This document shows positions 32,934 to 40,094 of a stretch of DNA of 64,000 nt, piece by piece (the first letter of the stretch is position 1; the number at the start of each line of letters is the position of its first letter). A model generated the notes under the pieces. The model worked only from the letters and a program-made list of their open reading frames with translations, searched no databases and had not been told where the DNA came from. Both the position numbers and the translations under genes were made by a program. Source of the stretch: Streptomyces venezuelae (GTDB lineage Bacteria > Actinomycetota > Actinomycetes > Streptomycetales > Streptomycetaceae). Location: contig NZ_CP029192.1 of the NCBI RefSeq assembly GCF_008642315.1, positions 5,828,001-5,892,000 of the forward strand, read 5' to 3'.

Positions 32934-35903
32934 CTACTTGTCAGCGACCGCGTACGCCTGCACGGACCAGAGCGAGTAGCCGAAGCGCGTGGCCCGCTTG
33001 TCGCCCTGCACGCGGATGAAGCGGGTGTCGCGCGCGTCCATGCGGACCGACTCACGGCCGCCCCTGCCGTCCCGCACGGTCGCCGCCGTCCGCCAGGTCC
33101 TGCCGTCGGCCGACGTCTGCACGCGGTAACCGGTCGCGTACGCGTCCTGCCAGCGCAGCACGACCTGGCCGAGCCTGACCGGCCCCGCGAGCTCCGCCTG
33201 CCACCACGCGCCGTCCTCGGCCGGGGACGACCAGCGGGTCTTCGGGTCGCCGTCGATCGCCGCCGACGCGGGGAAGTCCTTCGTCTCGTCGCCCGACGAC
33301 GACGCCTTCGCGCCGCGCGTCAGGTCGGGCCCGGCCGTGCGCGGGAAGGCGTGGACGGAGACCGTGCGGGTGTCGTCGCCGAAGGCCCCGAAGGTCAGGG
33401 GGATGTCGTATGTTCCCGGGCGCGTGCCCGCGGGGACCGTGATCTCCACCGGTACGTCGACCTCCGTTCCGCGCGGCACGGACGTCGCCGTGCCGGGGAC
33501 CTTCACCTCGATGCCCCTCGGCGCCTTCGCGCGGAGCGTCCCGGTGACGTCGCCGGGGCGCAGCGAACGCAGCTTCGCCGAGATCCGCAGCGGGCCTCCG
33601 CCGATCTCCGCGTCGGCCTCGGTGCGGGACGGCGACAGGCGCGCGTCGGGGGTGTCGGCGAACCAGGGGACGAGGTGGTGGACGGAGCCGTCACGGGCGG
33701 TGGTGCGGATCGCGTCGGCGCGCAGACCCCTGTGGTCCTTCGTGAGGTTCAGTTCGGTGAAGCCGGCCCGTGACAGTACGCCGACCCGCTGCCAGCCCTT
33801 GCCCGGAACGTGCGCCTCGACCGTGCCCTCGGCGCCGGGGTCGGTCAGCGCCGTCACCGCGGCCAGCGCGCGGTCGCGGCCGAAACGGGCCGTCGGGCCC
33901 TGCGACGCCTGCTTCTCGTCCGTCCCCGCCCAGTCCGCGTACGCCTGCTGCGTCCGCGCGAGGAACGGGTCGAGGACGCCTTCGCCGACGGTGACGCCGC
34001 TCCGCTTCAGCTCCTCGCGGAGCTTCGTCAGGGCGCGCGAGCCGCGCCAGGCGGCCGCGCCGTCGCCGGCGGACTGCGCGGCCAGCAGGTCGACCGCCGT
34101 CTCGCCCGCCTCGCCGTAGCGCGCCAACTGGTCGATCCAGGGGCGCACCTCGCCGTCGAGCTCGCTGTCGGCCAGCCGCCGCGGGGCCTGGCGCATCACG
34201 GTGAAGGCGGCGCGCAGCGCGTTCGCGGCACGCTCGTTCCGTGCCCGGTCCTTCGTCGTACGGGCGTCCCAGAAGCCGTCCATGAGCGGGCGCAGGTACG
34301 CGGACTCGTCGGCGCCGAGCACGGACGACGCGTCGTTGCCCGCGAGGGCCCGCAGCGCGCCCCGCGCCTTCGGGTCGCCGCCCGCGAGGTCGTCGATGGC
34401 GGCGAGCCAGGACTCGTGGGGGCGGTAGGCGCGCGGGTTCCAGGCGTAGTCGGCGGCCGTGAAGAGGGGGATGCGGGAGGCGGAGGGCTGCTCCATGGCG
34501 TTGCCGAGGAGGGCGGCCGAGCCGGTGGCGACGGCGGGCTCGCGGCCGGTGTAGGGGCCGAGGAAGATACGGTCCTGCGCGAAGTCGTTGACGGGATAGT
34601 TGTCCATCGTGACCAGCGGGTGCGGGCCGAACGCCTCGCGGGCGCCGGCGAGCTCGCGCCCCGTGATGGTGCGCGGGACCACGCCGATGCCCGTCCACGC
34701 CACCTCGACCCGGCGGTCCAGCGCCTTCGACAGCGCCGCGCGGTACTCCGTCGTGCCGTCCTGGAAGTACTCCGTCGGCATGAGGGAGAGCGGCTCGGCG
34801 CCCGGGTGGCGCGCGGCCAGATGCGCGGCTACCGCGTCGGCGACCCGGGCCTGCGCCTTCGCCGCGGCCTCCGGGCCCGAGCCGAACCGCTCGGCGTCCT
34901 GCTCGCAGTGCCATTCGCTGTAGCTGACGTTCTGGAACTGCAGCTGGAAGGCGCGCACGCCGAGCGCCCACATCGCGTCGATCTTGCGGGTGAGGTCCCT
35001 GACGTCCCGGTCGGACGACAGACACATGGCCTGGCCCGGGGAGACGGCCCAGGCGAGCGTGACGTGGTTGGCCTCGGCACGCCTGGCCAGGGCGCGGAAG
35101 TCGGCGCGCTGGTCCGCGGGGTAGGGCTCGCGCCAGCGGGCCTGGCGGTACGGGTCGTCGCCGGGGGCGTAGAGGTACCGGTTCTGTTTGGTGCGGCCCA
35201 TGAAGTCGAGTTGGGCGAGGCGCTGCTCACGGGTCCAGGGCGTGCCGTAGAACCCCTCGGTGAGGCCGCGCACGGCGGTGCCGGGCCAGTCGCGGATCTG
35301 GACGCCGGGGACGGTGCGGGAGGCGGCCGGGGTGCCGGTGCCGGTGAGCTGCCGCAGGGTCTGCACGCCGTGGAAGAGGCCGTCCTCGCCGGTGCCCGCG
35401 AGGGCGACGGTGTCCCGTCCGTCGACGCGTCCGACGGCGAGCCGGTACCCGCCCCTCGGCAGGTCGCCGCGCTCGCGGGCCCCGAGGGAGCGCAGCGCCC
35501 GGTCGGCGCCGACGCCTCCGGCCCGTACGACGAGGGCGGTGCCCGTGGGCAGCGGGTCGCCGTCGCGCACCTCGGTGACGCGCCGGGCGCCGGTGGCGTG
35601 GAGGTGGTCGCGCAGGGCCTTCACGGCGTACGGGTCGTGGTCGCCGTGGTCGCCGTGCGGGACGACGAGGACGACGTCGTCGCCGATCGTGACGGCGGTG
35701 CCCGAGGCCGTCATCGACTGGGGGCGCGGCCAGACGGAGGGGAGGCGGGAGCCCGTCGTGGTGTCGCCGTCCGGGAGGGTGACGGGGGCACCGGGGCCGC
35801 CGGGCGCTCCCGGGTTCGCGAGGGCACCGGGTGCGCCGCCGAGTGCCCCTGCGATCACGGCGACCGCGACGGCGGCCGCGCCCTTCCTGCGCCGCAACTG
35901 CAC
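32934..35903 (-). CDS. secreted GH84-like beta-N-acetylglucosaminidase with C-terminal F5/8 module
   Basis: 989 residues. A signal peptide (AAAVAVAVIAGALGGAPGALA) leads to a GH20b-like N-domain with LPSVWPRPQSMTASG. The GH84 barrel follows: RGLTEGFYGTPWTREQRLAQLDFMG, NRYLYAPGDDPYRQARWREPYP and VTLAWAVSPGQ. Next come a helical stalk, a beta-sandwich and a terminal F5/8-type CBM32 (SAAIDGDPKTRWSS, FIRVQGDKRATRFGYS). Family members remove GlcNAc from glycoconjugates or hyaluronan. Where GH84 enzymes carry an Asp-Asp catalytic dyad this protein reads LQFQNVSYSEW, so activity is uncertain. The GTG at 35903 (MQLRRRKG) best fits a signal peptide; the open frame extends much further upstream without homology. 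Confidence 0.83.
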   Translation of the reverse strand: MQLRRRKGAAAVAVAVIAGALGGAPGALANPGAPGGPGAPVTLPDGDTTTGSRLPSVWPRPQSMTASGTAVTIGDDVVLVVPHGDHGDHDPYAVKALRDHLHATGARRVTEVRDGDPLPTGTALVVRAGGVGADRALRSLGARERGDLPRGGYRLAVGRVDGRDTVALAGTGEDGLFHGVQTLRQLTGTGTPAASRTVPGVQIRDWPGTAVRGLTEGFYGTPWTREQRLAQLDFMGRTKQNRYLYAPGDDPYRQARWREPYPADQRADFRALARRAEANHVTLAWAVSPGQAMCLSSDRDVRDLTRKIDAMWALGVRAFQLQFQNVSYSEWHCEQDAERFGSGPEAAAKAQARVADAVAAHLAARHPGAEPLSLMPTEYFQDGTTEYRAALSKALDRRVEVAWTGIGVVPRTITGRELAGAREAFGPHPLVTMDNYPVNDFAQDRIFLGPYTGREPAVATGSAALLGNAMEQPSASRIPLFTAADYAWNPRAYRPHESWLAAIDDLAGGDPKARGALRALAGNDASSVLGADESAYLRPLMDGFWDARTTKDRARNERAANALRAAFTVMRQAPRRLADSELDGEVRPWIDQLARYGEAGETAVDLLAAQSAGDGAAAWRGSRALTKLREELKRSGVTVGEGVLDPFLARTQQAYADWAGTDEKQASQGPTARFGRDRALAAVTALTDPGAEGTVEAHVPGKGWQRVGVLSRAGFTELNLTKDHRGLRADAIRTTARDGSVHHLVPWFADTPDARLSPSRTEADAEIGGGPLRISAKLRSLRPGDVTGTLRAKAPRGIEVKVPGTATSVPRGTEVDVPVEITVPAGTRPGTYDIPLTFGAFGDDTRTVSVHAFPRTAGPDLTRGAKASSSGDETKDFPASAAIDGDPKTRWSSPAEDGAWWQAELAGPVRLGQVVLRWQDAYATGYRVQTSADGRTWRTAATVRDGRGGRESVRMDARDTRFIRVQGDKRATRFGYSLWSVQAYAVADK

Positions 35904-36287
35904 GGCCCTTGCCCCTGTCTGTGTCCCTGAGGTCCTTGCGGTCCCTCGCGTCACCTGTGCAAGTGAGCCCACCACTGAGGCGGCGGGAGTGTCAACGGGA
36001 GGGGGTGTCGCGTGGGGGATTCTTCGCGGAACCTGCGCGAATCGGGGGATGGAGGGGGTAGGGGGGAAGGTCTGTCGCGGGCCCGCGACCGGTTCCGTCG
36101 GCGCGGACATCTTCCCGGCCGCCGAGGAGCTGGAGCCCGATCTTCCGGGGCGGGTGCGGCCCCGCTGCAACAACTTCCGTACCGGGAAAGGGGTGTGACC
36201 AGGGTCACGTTGTGGCACCGTATACGTCTGCGCGCCCGCGCACTGGGTAGGGCTGCCGAGACCTGCCCCCTGAAAAGGAGCTCCCAC
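35904..36287. other. promoter region of the small-peptide/malQ operon and of the GH84-like gene
   Basis: About 380 bp between divergent genes with no supported gene. It includes a palindrome at 36195-36208 and a TATACG -10-like hexamer at 36221-36226. Confidence 0.45.
36195..36208. promoter_or_regulatory. Crp-like palindrome GTGACC-AG-GGTCAC
   Basis: An exact inverted repeat that fits the GTG(N6)GNCAC pattern reported for Streptomyces Crp. It lies about 80 bp before the start of the small-peptide gene that leads into malQ, and just upstream of a TATACG hexamer. Regulator identity is inferred from the pattern only. Confidence 0.5.
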
Positions 36288-36524
36288 GTGGCCGCTTCCG
36301 CGAATCTTCTGCTGTCCGCGCTCTCCAAACAGGTCTCCCACCCCGACTCGGGCCTCGACGGCTCCTGCTCCTGCGGCTGCATCGAGCCGCCCCTCACCAG
36401 CGAGCCCCCGCTCGCCGACGCGGCGCCGCTGACCAGCGAGCCGCCACTCGCCGACGCCGCCCCGCTGACCAGCGAGCCGACCTCCACCGGCACCGCGTCG
36501 GGCCTGGACTTCATGGGGGTCTGA
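36288..36524 (+). CDS. 78-residue Cys-rich repeat peptide coupled to malQ
   Basis: The start GTG at 36288 has AAAAGGAG ten bases upstream, so a short product is well supported. The N-terminal 20 residues (ASANLLLSALSKQVSH) form an amphipathic helix, then comes GSCSCGC, three Cys in five residues. A 12-residue repeat PLTSEPPLADAA follows twice, plus a partial copy, then a tail ending GLDFMGV. There is no signal peptide. The stop overlaps the malQ start (TGATG), so it is translationally coupled to it. I do not recognise the family. It could be a metal-binding or regulatory peptide for the alpha-glucan enzyme, or a precursor peptide; no modifying enzyme is adjacent. Confidence 0.72.
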   Translation: MAASANLLLSALSKQVSHPDSGLDGSCSCGCIEPPLTSEPPLADAAPLTSEPPLADAAPLTSEPTSTGTASGLDFMGV

Positions 36525-39025
36525 TGCCCCTTTCCCGGCTGGCCGCTTCGTACGGCGTGGCCACCTCCTACTCCCCGTCTCCGGGGCGCACCGTCCCCGC
36601 CACCGACACCGCGGTGATCGCCGCCCTGGCCGCGCTGGGTGTGGACGCGAGCACCCCGCAGGCGGTCCGGGCGGCGCTGACGGCGCGCGAGGCGGAGCGG
36701 GCCGCCCGTCTGCTGCCACCGACCGTGGTGGCATGGACGGACGGCCCCCTGCCCCCGCCCCTCGCGGCGCTGCCGCCGGGGACGTGGGTGCGGGTGGAGC
36801 CGGAGGACGGCGGCGCGGCGGTCGAGTGGGAGGCGCCGACGGACACGCTCCCCGAGACGCTGCCCCCGGGCATCCACCGGCTCCGCGCAGGGAGCCGGGA
36901 CCCGGGTCCGGGCACGGCTCCACGGCCGGGCACGACTCAGCGGCCGGGCGCTGCTCCGAGCGTGAGCGCCGCTCCGAGCGCGGGTGCCGCTTCGAGCGCG
37001 GGTGGCGCTCCGGGTGCGGGTGCCGCTCCACGGCCGGGCGCGGCTTCACGGTCGGGCACGGCTCCGCGGCCCGGTGCCGCCCCGAGCGCGGGTGGCGCTC
37101 CGGGTGCGGGTGCCGCTCCACGGCCGGGCACGGCTCCGCGGCCGGGTGCCGCTTCGAGCGCGGGTGCCGCTCCGAGTGCGAGTGCCGCTCCGGGCGTGAG
37201 CGCCGCTCCGAGCGCGGGTGCCGCCCCGCAGCCGGGTGCCGCCCCGCAGCCAGGCCCGGACGGCGGCGGCGAGGCCGCATGGCTCATCGTCGCTCCCCGG
37301 CGCGTCAAGACGCCGGGGCGGCGCACGCACGGGCTGCTCGTCCAGCTCTACTCACTGCTGTCCCAGCGCTCCTGGGGCATGGGCGACCTCGGCGATCTCA
37401 CCGAGCTCTCCGCCTGGGCCGGGCGCACCCTCGGGGCCGGCTTCGTGCAGGTCAATCCGTTGCACGCCGCCGTGCCGAGCCCGCCGGAAGGTCCCGGCGG
37501 CGACCCCTCCCCGTACCGCCCCTCGTCCCGCCGGTTCCCCGACCCCGTACACCTGCGCGTCGAGGCCGTCCCCGAGTACGCGTACCTGACGGGCGAGGCC
37601 CGCGAGCGGGTCGACGGGCTGTGCCGGACGGCCGGACTGCTGCGGGACGCCGTGCTCCGGCAGGGCGCGCTCATCGACCGCGACGCGGTCTGGGCCCTCA
37701 AGCGCGAAGCCCTGGAAGTACTGCTCCGCGAGGTGCCCCTCGGCCCCGGCCGCAGCGCCGCGTACGACGCCTTCCTCGCCGAGCAGGGCGCCGCCCTGGA
37801 GGACCACGCCACCTGGAACGCGCTCGCCGAGATCCACGGGCCCGACTGGCACTCCTGGCCGGCCGCCTTGCGCGACCCGGCCTCGCCCGGCACCGCCCGC
37901 GCCCGCCGCGAGGCGATGGACCGCGTCGACTTCCACTGCCGGCTCGCCTGGCTCACCGACACCCAGCTGGCCGCCGCCCAGCGCACCGCGCGGGAAGCGG
38001 GCATGGACATCGGCCTCGTGCACGACCTCGCGGTGGGCGTGCACCCGGGCGGCGCCGACGCCTGGGCCCAGCAGCGGCACTTCGCCCCGCGCATGTCGGT
38101 CGGCGCCCCGCCGGACGCCTTCAACGCGCGCGGCCAGGACTGGGGCCTGCCGCCGTGGCGCCCCGACCGGCTCGCCGAGTCCGGGTACGCCCCGTACCGC
38201 GCCCTCCTGCGCGGCCTGCTCCGCAACGCGGGCGCGCTCCGCATCGACCACGTCATGGGCCTGTTCCGGCTGTGGTGGGTCCCCGAGGGCCGCGAGCCCA
38301 CCGAGGGGACGTACGTCCACTACGACGCCGAGGCGATGCTCGCCGTCCTCGTCCTGGAGGCACACCGCGCCGACGCCCTCGTCATCGGCGAGGACCTCGG
38401 CACCGTCGAGCCCGGCGTCCGCGAGACCCTGCGCGAGCACGGCGTGCTCGGCACCTCCGTGCTCTGGTTCGAACGGGACTGGGAGGGCACGGGCCGCCCG
38501 CTCCCCGCCGGTGCCTGGCGCGCCGACTGCGTGGCCACCGCCACCACGCACGACCTGCCGCCCACCGCCGCCCGCCTCACCGGCGAGCACGTCCAACTCC
38601 GCCACGACCTAGGCCTGTTGACCCGGCCCCTCGCGCATGAGCGGGCGGAGGCGGCCGCGGACGTGCACGAATGGCTGGGGGTGCTCTCCCGGCTCGGGAT
38701 GCTGTCCGACGGCGTCGGGTGCGAGGAGGACGAGATCCGCGCCGTGCACCGCTTCCTGCTCGCCACCCCGGCCCGCATGATCGGCATCTGGCTCCCCGAC
38801 GCCGTCGGTGACCGCCGCCCGCAGAACCTCCCCGGCACCTGGGACCAGTACCCCAACTGGCGGCTGCCCGTCGCCGACGCCGCCGGACACCCCGTCACCC
38901 TGGAAGACCTGGCCGCCTCCCCGCGCCTGCACGCCCTCATGGCGGTGTTCCGGGAGAGGGTGCGGCGAGGGGACGGGCCGGGTGAAAGCGCCCGTACGGC
39001 ACCCCCGGGCGCGCACCCCGTTTAG
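36524..39025 (+). CDS. malQ: 4-alpha-glucanotransferase (amylomaltase) with low-complexity insertion
   Basis: 833 residues, about 100-130 longer than usual Streptomyces MalQ. The N-terminal accessory domain begins LSRLAASYGVATSY. Residues about 126-246 are an Ala/Pro/Gly/Ser repeat insertion. The GH77 barrel follows: QLYSLLSQRSWGMGDLGDL, NPLHAAVPSPPEGPGGDPSPYRPSSRRFP, LRIDHVMGLFRLWWVP (nucleophile Asp575), VIGEDLGTVEPGVRETL (acid/base Glu623) and TTHDLPPTAARL (Asp677). It transfers glucan chains between maltooligosaccharides in glycogen and maltodextrin metabolism. The start ATG overlaps the stop of the upstream peptide gene. Confidence 0.92.
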   Translation: MPLSRLAASYGVATSYSPSPGRTVPATDTAVIAALAALGVDASTPQAVRAALTAREAERAARLLPPTVVAWTDGPLPPPLAALPPGTWVRVEPEDGGAAVEWEAPTDTLPETLPPGIHRLRAGSRDPGPGTAPRPGTTQRPGAAPSVSAAPSAGAASSAGGAPGAGAAPRPGAASRSGTAPRPGAAPSAGGAPGAGAAPRPGTAPRPGAASSAGAAPSASAAPGVSAAPSAGAAPQPGAAPQPGPDGGGEAAWLIVAPRRVKTPGRRTHGLLVQLYSLLSQRSWGMGDLGDLTELSAWAGRTLGAGFVQVNPLHAAVPSPPEGPGGDPSPYRPSSRRFPDPVHLRVEAVPEYAYLTGEARERVDGLCRTAGLLRDAVLRQGALIDRDAVWALKREALEVLLREVPLGPGRSAAYDAFLAEQGAALEDHATWNALAEIHGPDWHSWPAALRDPASPGTARARREAMDRVDFHCRLAWLTDTQLAAAQRTAREAGMDIGLVHDLAVGVHPGGADAWAQQRHFAPRMSVGAPPDAFNARGQDWGLPPWRPDRLAESGYAPYRALLRGLLRNAGALRIDHVMGLFRLWWVPEGREPTEGTYVHYDAEAMLAVLVLEAHRADALVIGEDLGTVEPGVRETLREHGVLGTSVLWFERDWEGTGRPLPAGAWRADCVATATTHDLPPTAARLTGEHVQLRHDLGLLTRPLAHERAEAAADVHEWLGVLSRLGMLSDGVGCEEDEIRAVHRFLLATPARMIGIWLPDAVGDRRPQNLPGTWDQYPNWRLPVADAAGHPVTLEDLAASPRLHALMAVFRERVRRGDGPGESARTAPPGAHPV
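36900..37262. repeat. in-frame Ala/Pro/Gly/Ser repeat expansion within malQ
   Basis: Degenerate 15-18-bp units (gctccgagcgcgggtgcc and variants) tile 360 bp. A 47-bp block is repeated identically at 36993-37039 and 37083-37129, exactly 90 bp apart, so the reading frame is kept. It is consistent with recent slippage or unequal recombination. Confidence 0.85.
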
Positions 39026-39045
39026 GAGTTCGCTACGTTGGCACC

Positions 39046-39282
39046 GTGGACAAGAAGAACGCACTGCGCGCCGGCGCCCTGGCCTCCGGCACGACGCTGA
39101 TGATGCTGCTCATGTCGTCCCCCGCGTTCGCGGCGCGCGACGACGGTGACGACCCGGGCCCCGGCCTGAGCGTCATCGACACGCTCGGCCTGTACGTCGC
39201 CGCGCCCATCGTGCTGTTCCTGGTGATCGCGGGCCTCGTGATGGTCGGCGACAAGTCCCGGAAGCAGCAGAAGCAGGGCTGA
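39046..39282 (+). CDS. small membrane protein
   Basis: 78 residues. A signal-like first hydrophobic segment (LASGTTLMMLLMSSPAFA) with an Ala-x-Ala cleavage site is followed by a short acidic stretch and a second helix (TLGLYVAAPIVLFLVIAGLVMV). The tail KSRKQQKQG is basic and cytoplasmic. This layout is shared by a widespread family of tiny Streptomyces membrane proteins of unknown role. The GTG start is 20 bp after the malQ stop and may be expressed from the same transcript. A very strong terminator follows. Confidence 0.8.
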   Translation: MDKKNALRAGALASGTTLMMLLMSSPAFAARDDGDDPGPGLSVIDTLGLYVAAPIVLFLVIAGLVMVGDKSRKQQKQG

Positions 39283-39311
39283 CCGGCCCTCTCTCACTCC
39301 CGCACCACTTT

Positions 39312-39383
39312 CACGCCGAGGGCACCCTCGGGCGACGTCCCCCGTACTCCGTACGGACGTTGCCCGAGGGTGCCCTCGGCGTG
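39312..39383. terminator. 29-bp-arm bidirectional terminator
   Basis: CACGCCGAGGGCACCCTCGG opens the left arm (39312-39340). It pairs with 39355-39383 over 29 positions with a single G-T wobble, and the loop itself can form a GTAC/GTAC helix. It lies between the convergent small membrane gene and tetR. Confidence 0.9.
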
Positions 39384-39400
39384 CTTGCGCGTTCACCCGC

Positions 39401-39994
39401 TCACGGCTGCTCGGCCGTCAGATAGCGCTGGAGCGTCGGCGCCAGCCAGTCCGTGATCTCCTCCCGTGTCAGCGCCGCCGACGGCGGGAACCGCAGCACG
39501 TACCGCGTCATGGCGAGGCCCAGCACCTGCGCGGCACAGAGCGCCGCCCGCGTCGGCGCCTGGGCCGGGTCGGGGCAGACCGCGAGCGCGACCGGCAGCA
39601 GTTGCTCGCCGAAGACGGTCCGCATGCGCTCTGCCCCCGCCTCATTGGTGATGCCCACCCGAAGCAGCGCGGTGAGGATCTTGTCGCCCTCCCAGATGCT
39701 GAGGAAATGCGTCAGGAGCGCCCTTCCCACCTCCTCCCTCGGCACTTGGGACAGGTCCGGCAGGCGCAGGTCGACCGAGGTGGCGGCGGCGAAGAGCTGC
39801 TCCTTGTTGCCGTAGTAGCGCATCACCATCGCGGGGTCGATACGGGCGTCCTTGGCGATGGCGCGGATCGTCGCACGCTCATACCCGTCCGTGGCGAAGC
39901 GCTCGCGGGCCGCGGAGAGGATGCCGGCGCGGGTCGCGTCGGAGCGGCGGGGCGGCAGGTCGGCGTCGGGGGCGTCGGGAGCTCTCTCGGTCAT
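39401..39994 (-). CDS. TetR-family regulator of the divergent monooxygenase
   Basis: 197 residues. The helix-turn-helix is classical: ILSAARERFATDGYERATIRAIAKDARIDPAMVMRYYGNKEQLFAAA. The C-terminal ligand domain resembles TetR proteins of the TetR_C_17 type, with LPDLSQVPREEVGRALLTHFL. It is divergent from the FAD monooxygenase, and the 100-bp intergenic region holds two palindromes, so it probably represses both itself and the monooxygenase until an aromatic ligand binds. Confidence 0.88.
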   Translation of the reverse strand: MTERAPDAPDADLPPRRSDATRAGILSAARERFATDGYERATIRAIAKDARIDPAMVMRYYGNKEQLFAAATSVDLRLPDLSQVPREEVGRALLTHFLSIWEGDKILTALLRVGITNEAGAERMRTVFGEQLLPVALAVCPDPAQAPTRAALCAAQVLGLAMTRYVLRFPPSAALTREEITDWLAPTLQRYLTAEQP

Positions 39995-40008
39995 GCCGAC
40001 AAACGTAG

Positions 40009-40055
40009 GTCAACGACTGTTGACAGTCCATAGCCGCGGATCTACGTTGGCCAAC
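40009..40055. promoter_or_regulatory. palindromes in the tetR/monooxygenase intergenic region
   Basis: GTCAAC-GACT-GTTGAC (40009-40024) and the perfect decamer GTTGGCCAAC (40046-40055) lie between the divergent start codons, with an extra GTTGAC at about 40060. They are suitable TetR operators. Confidence 0.65.
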
Positions 40056-40094
40056 AAGCGTTGACTAACACGTGTGGGCATTCAGGAGGCTGTT

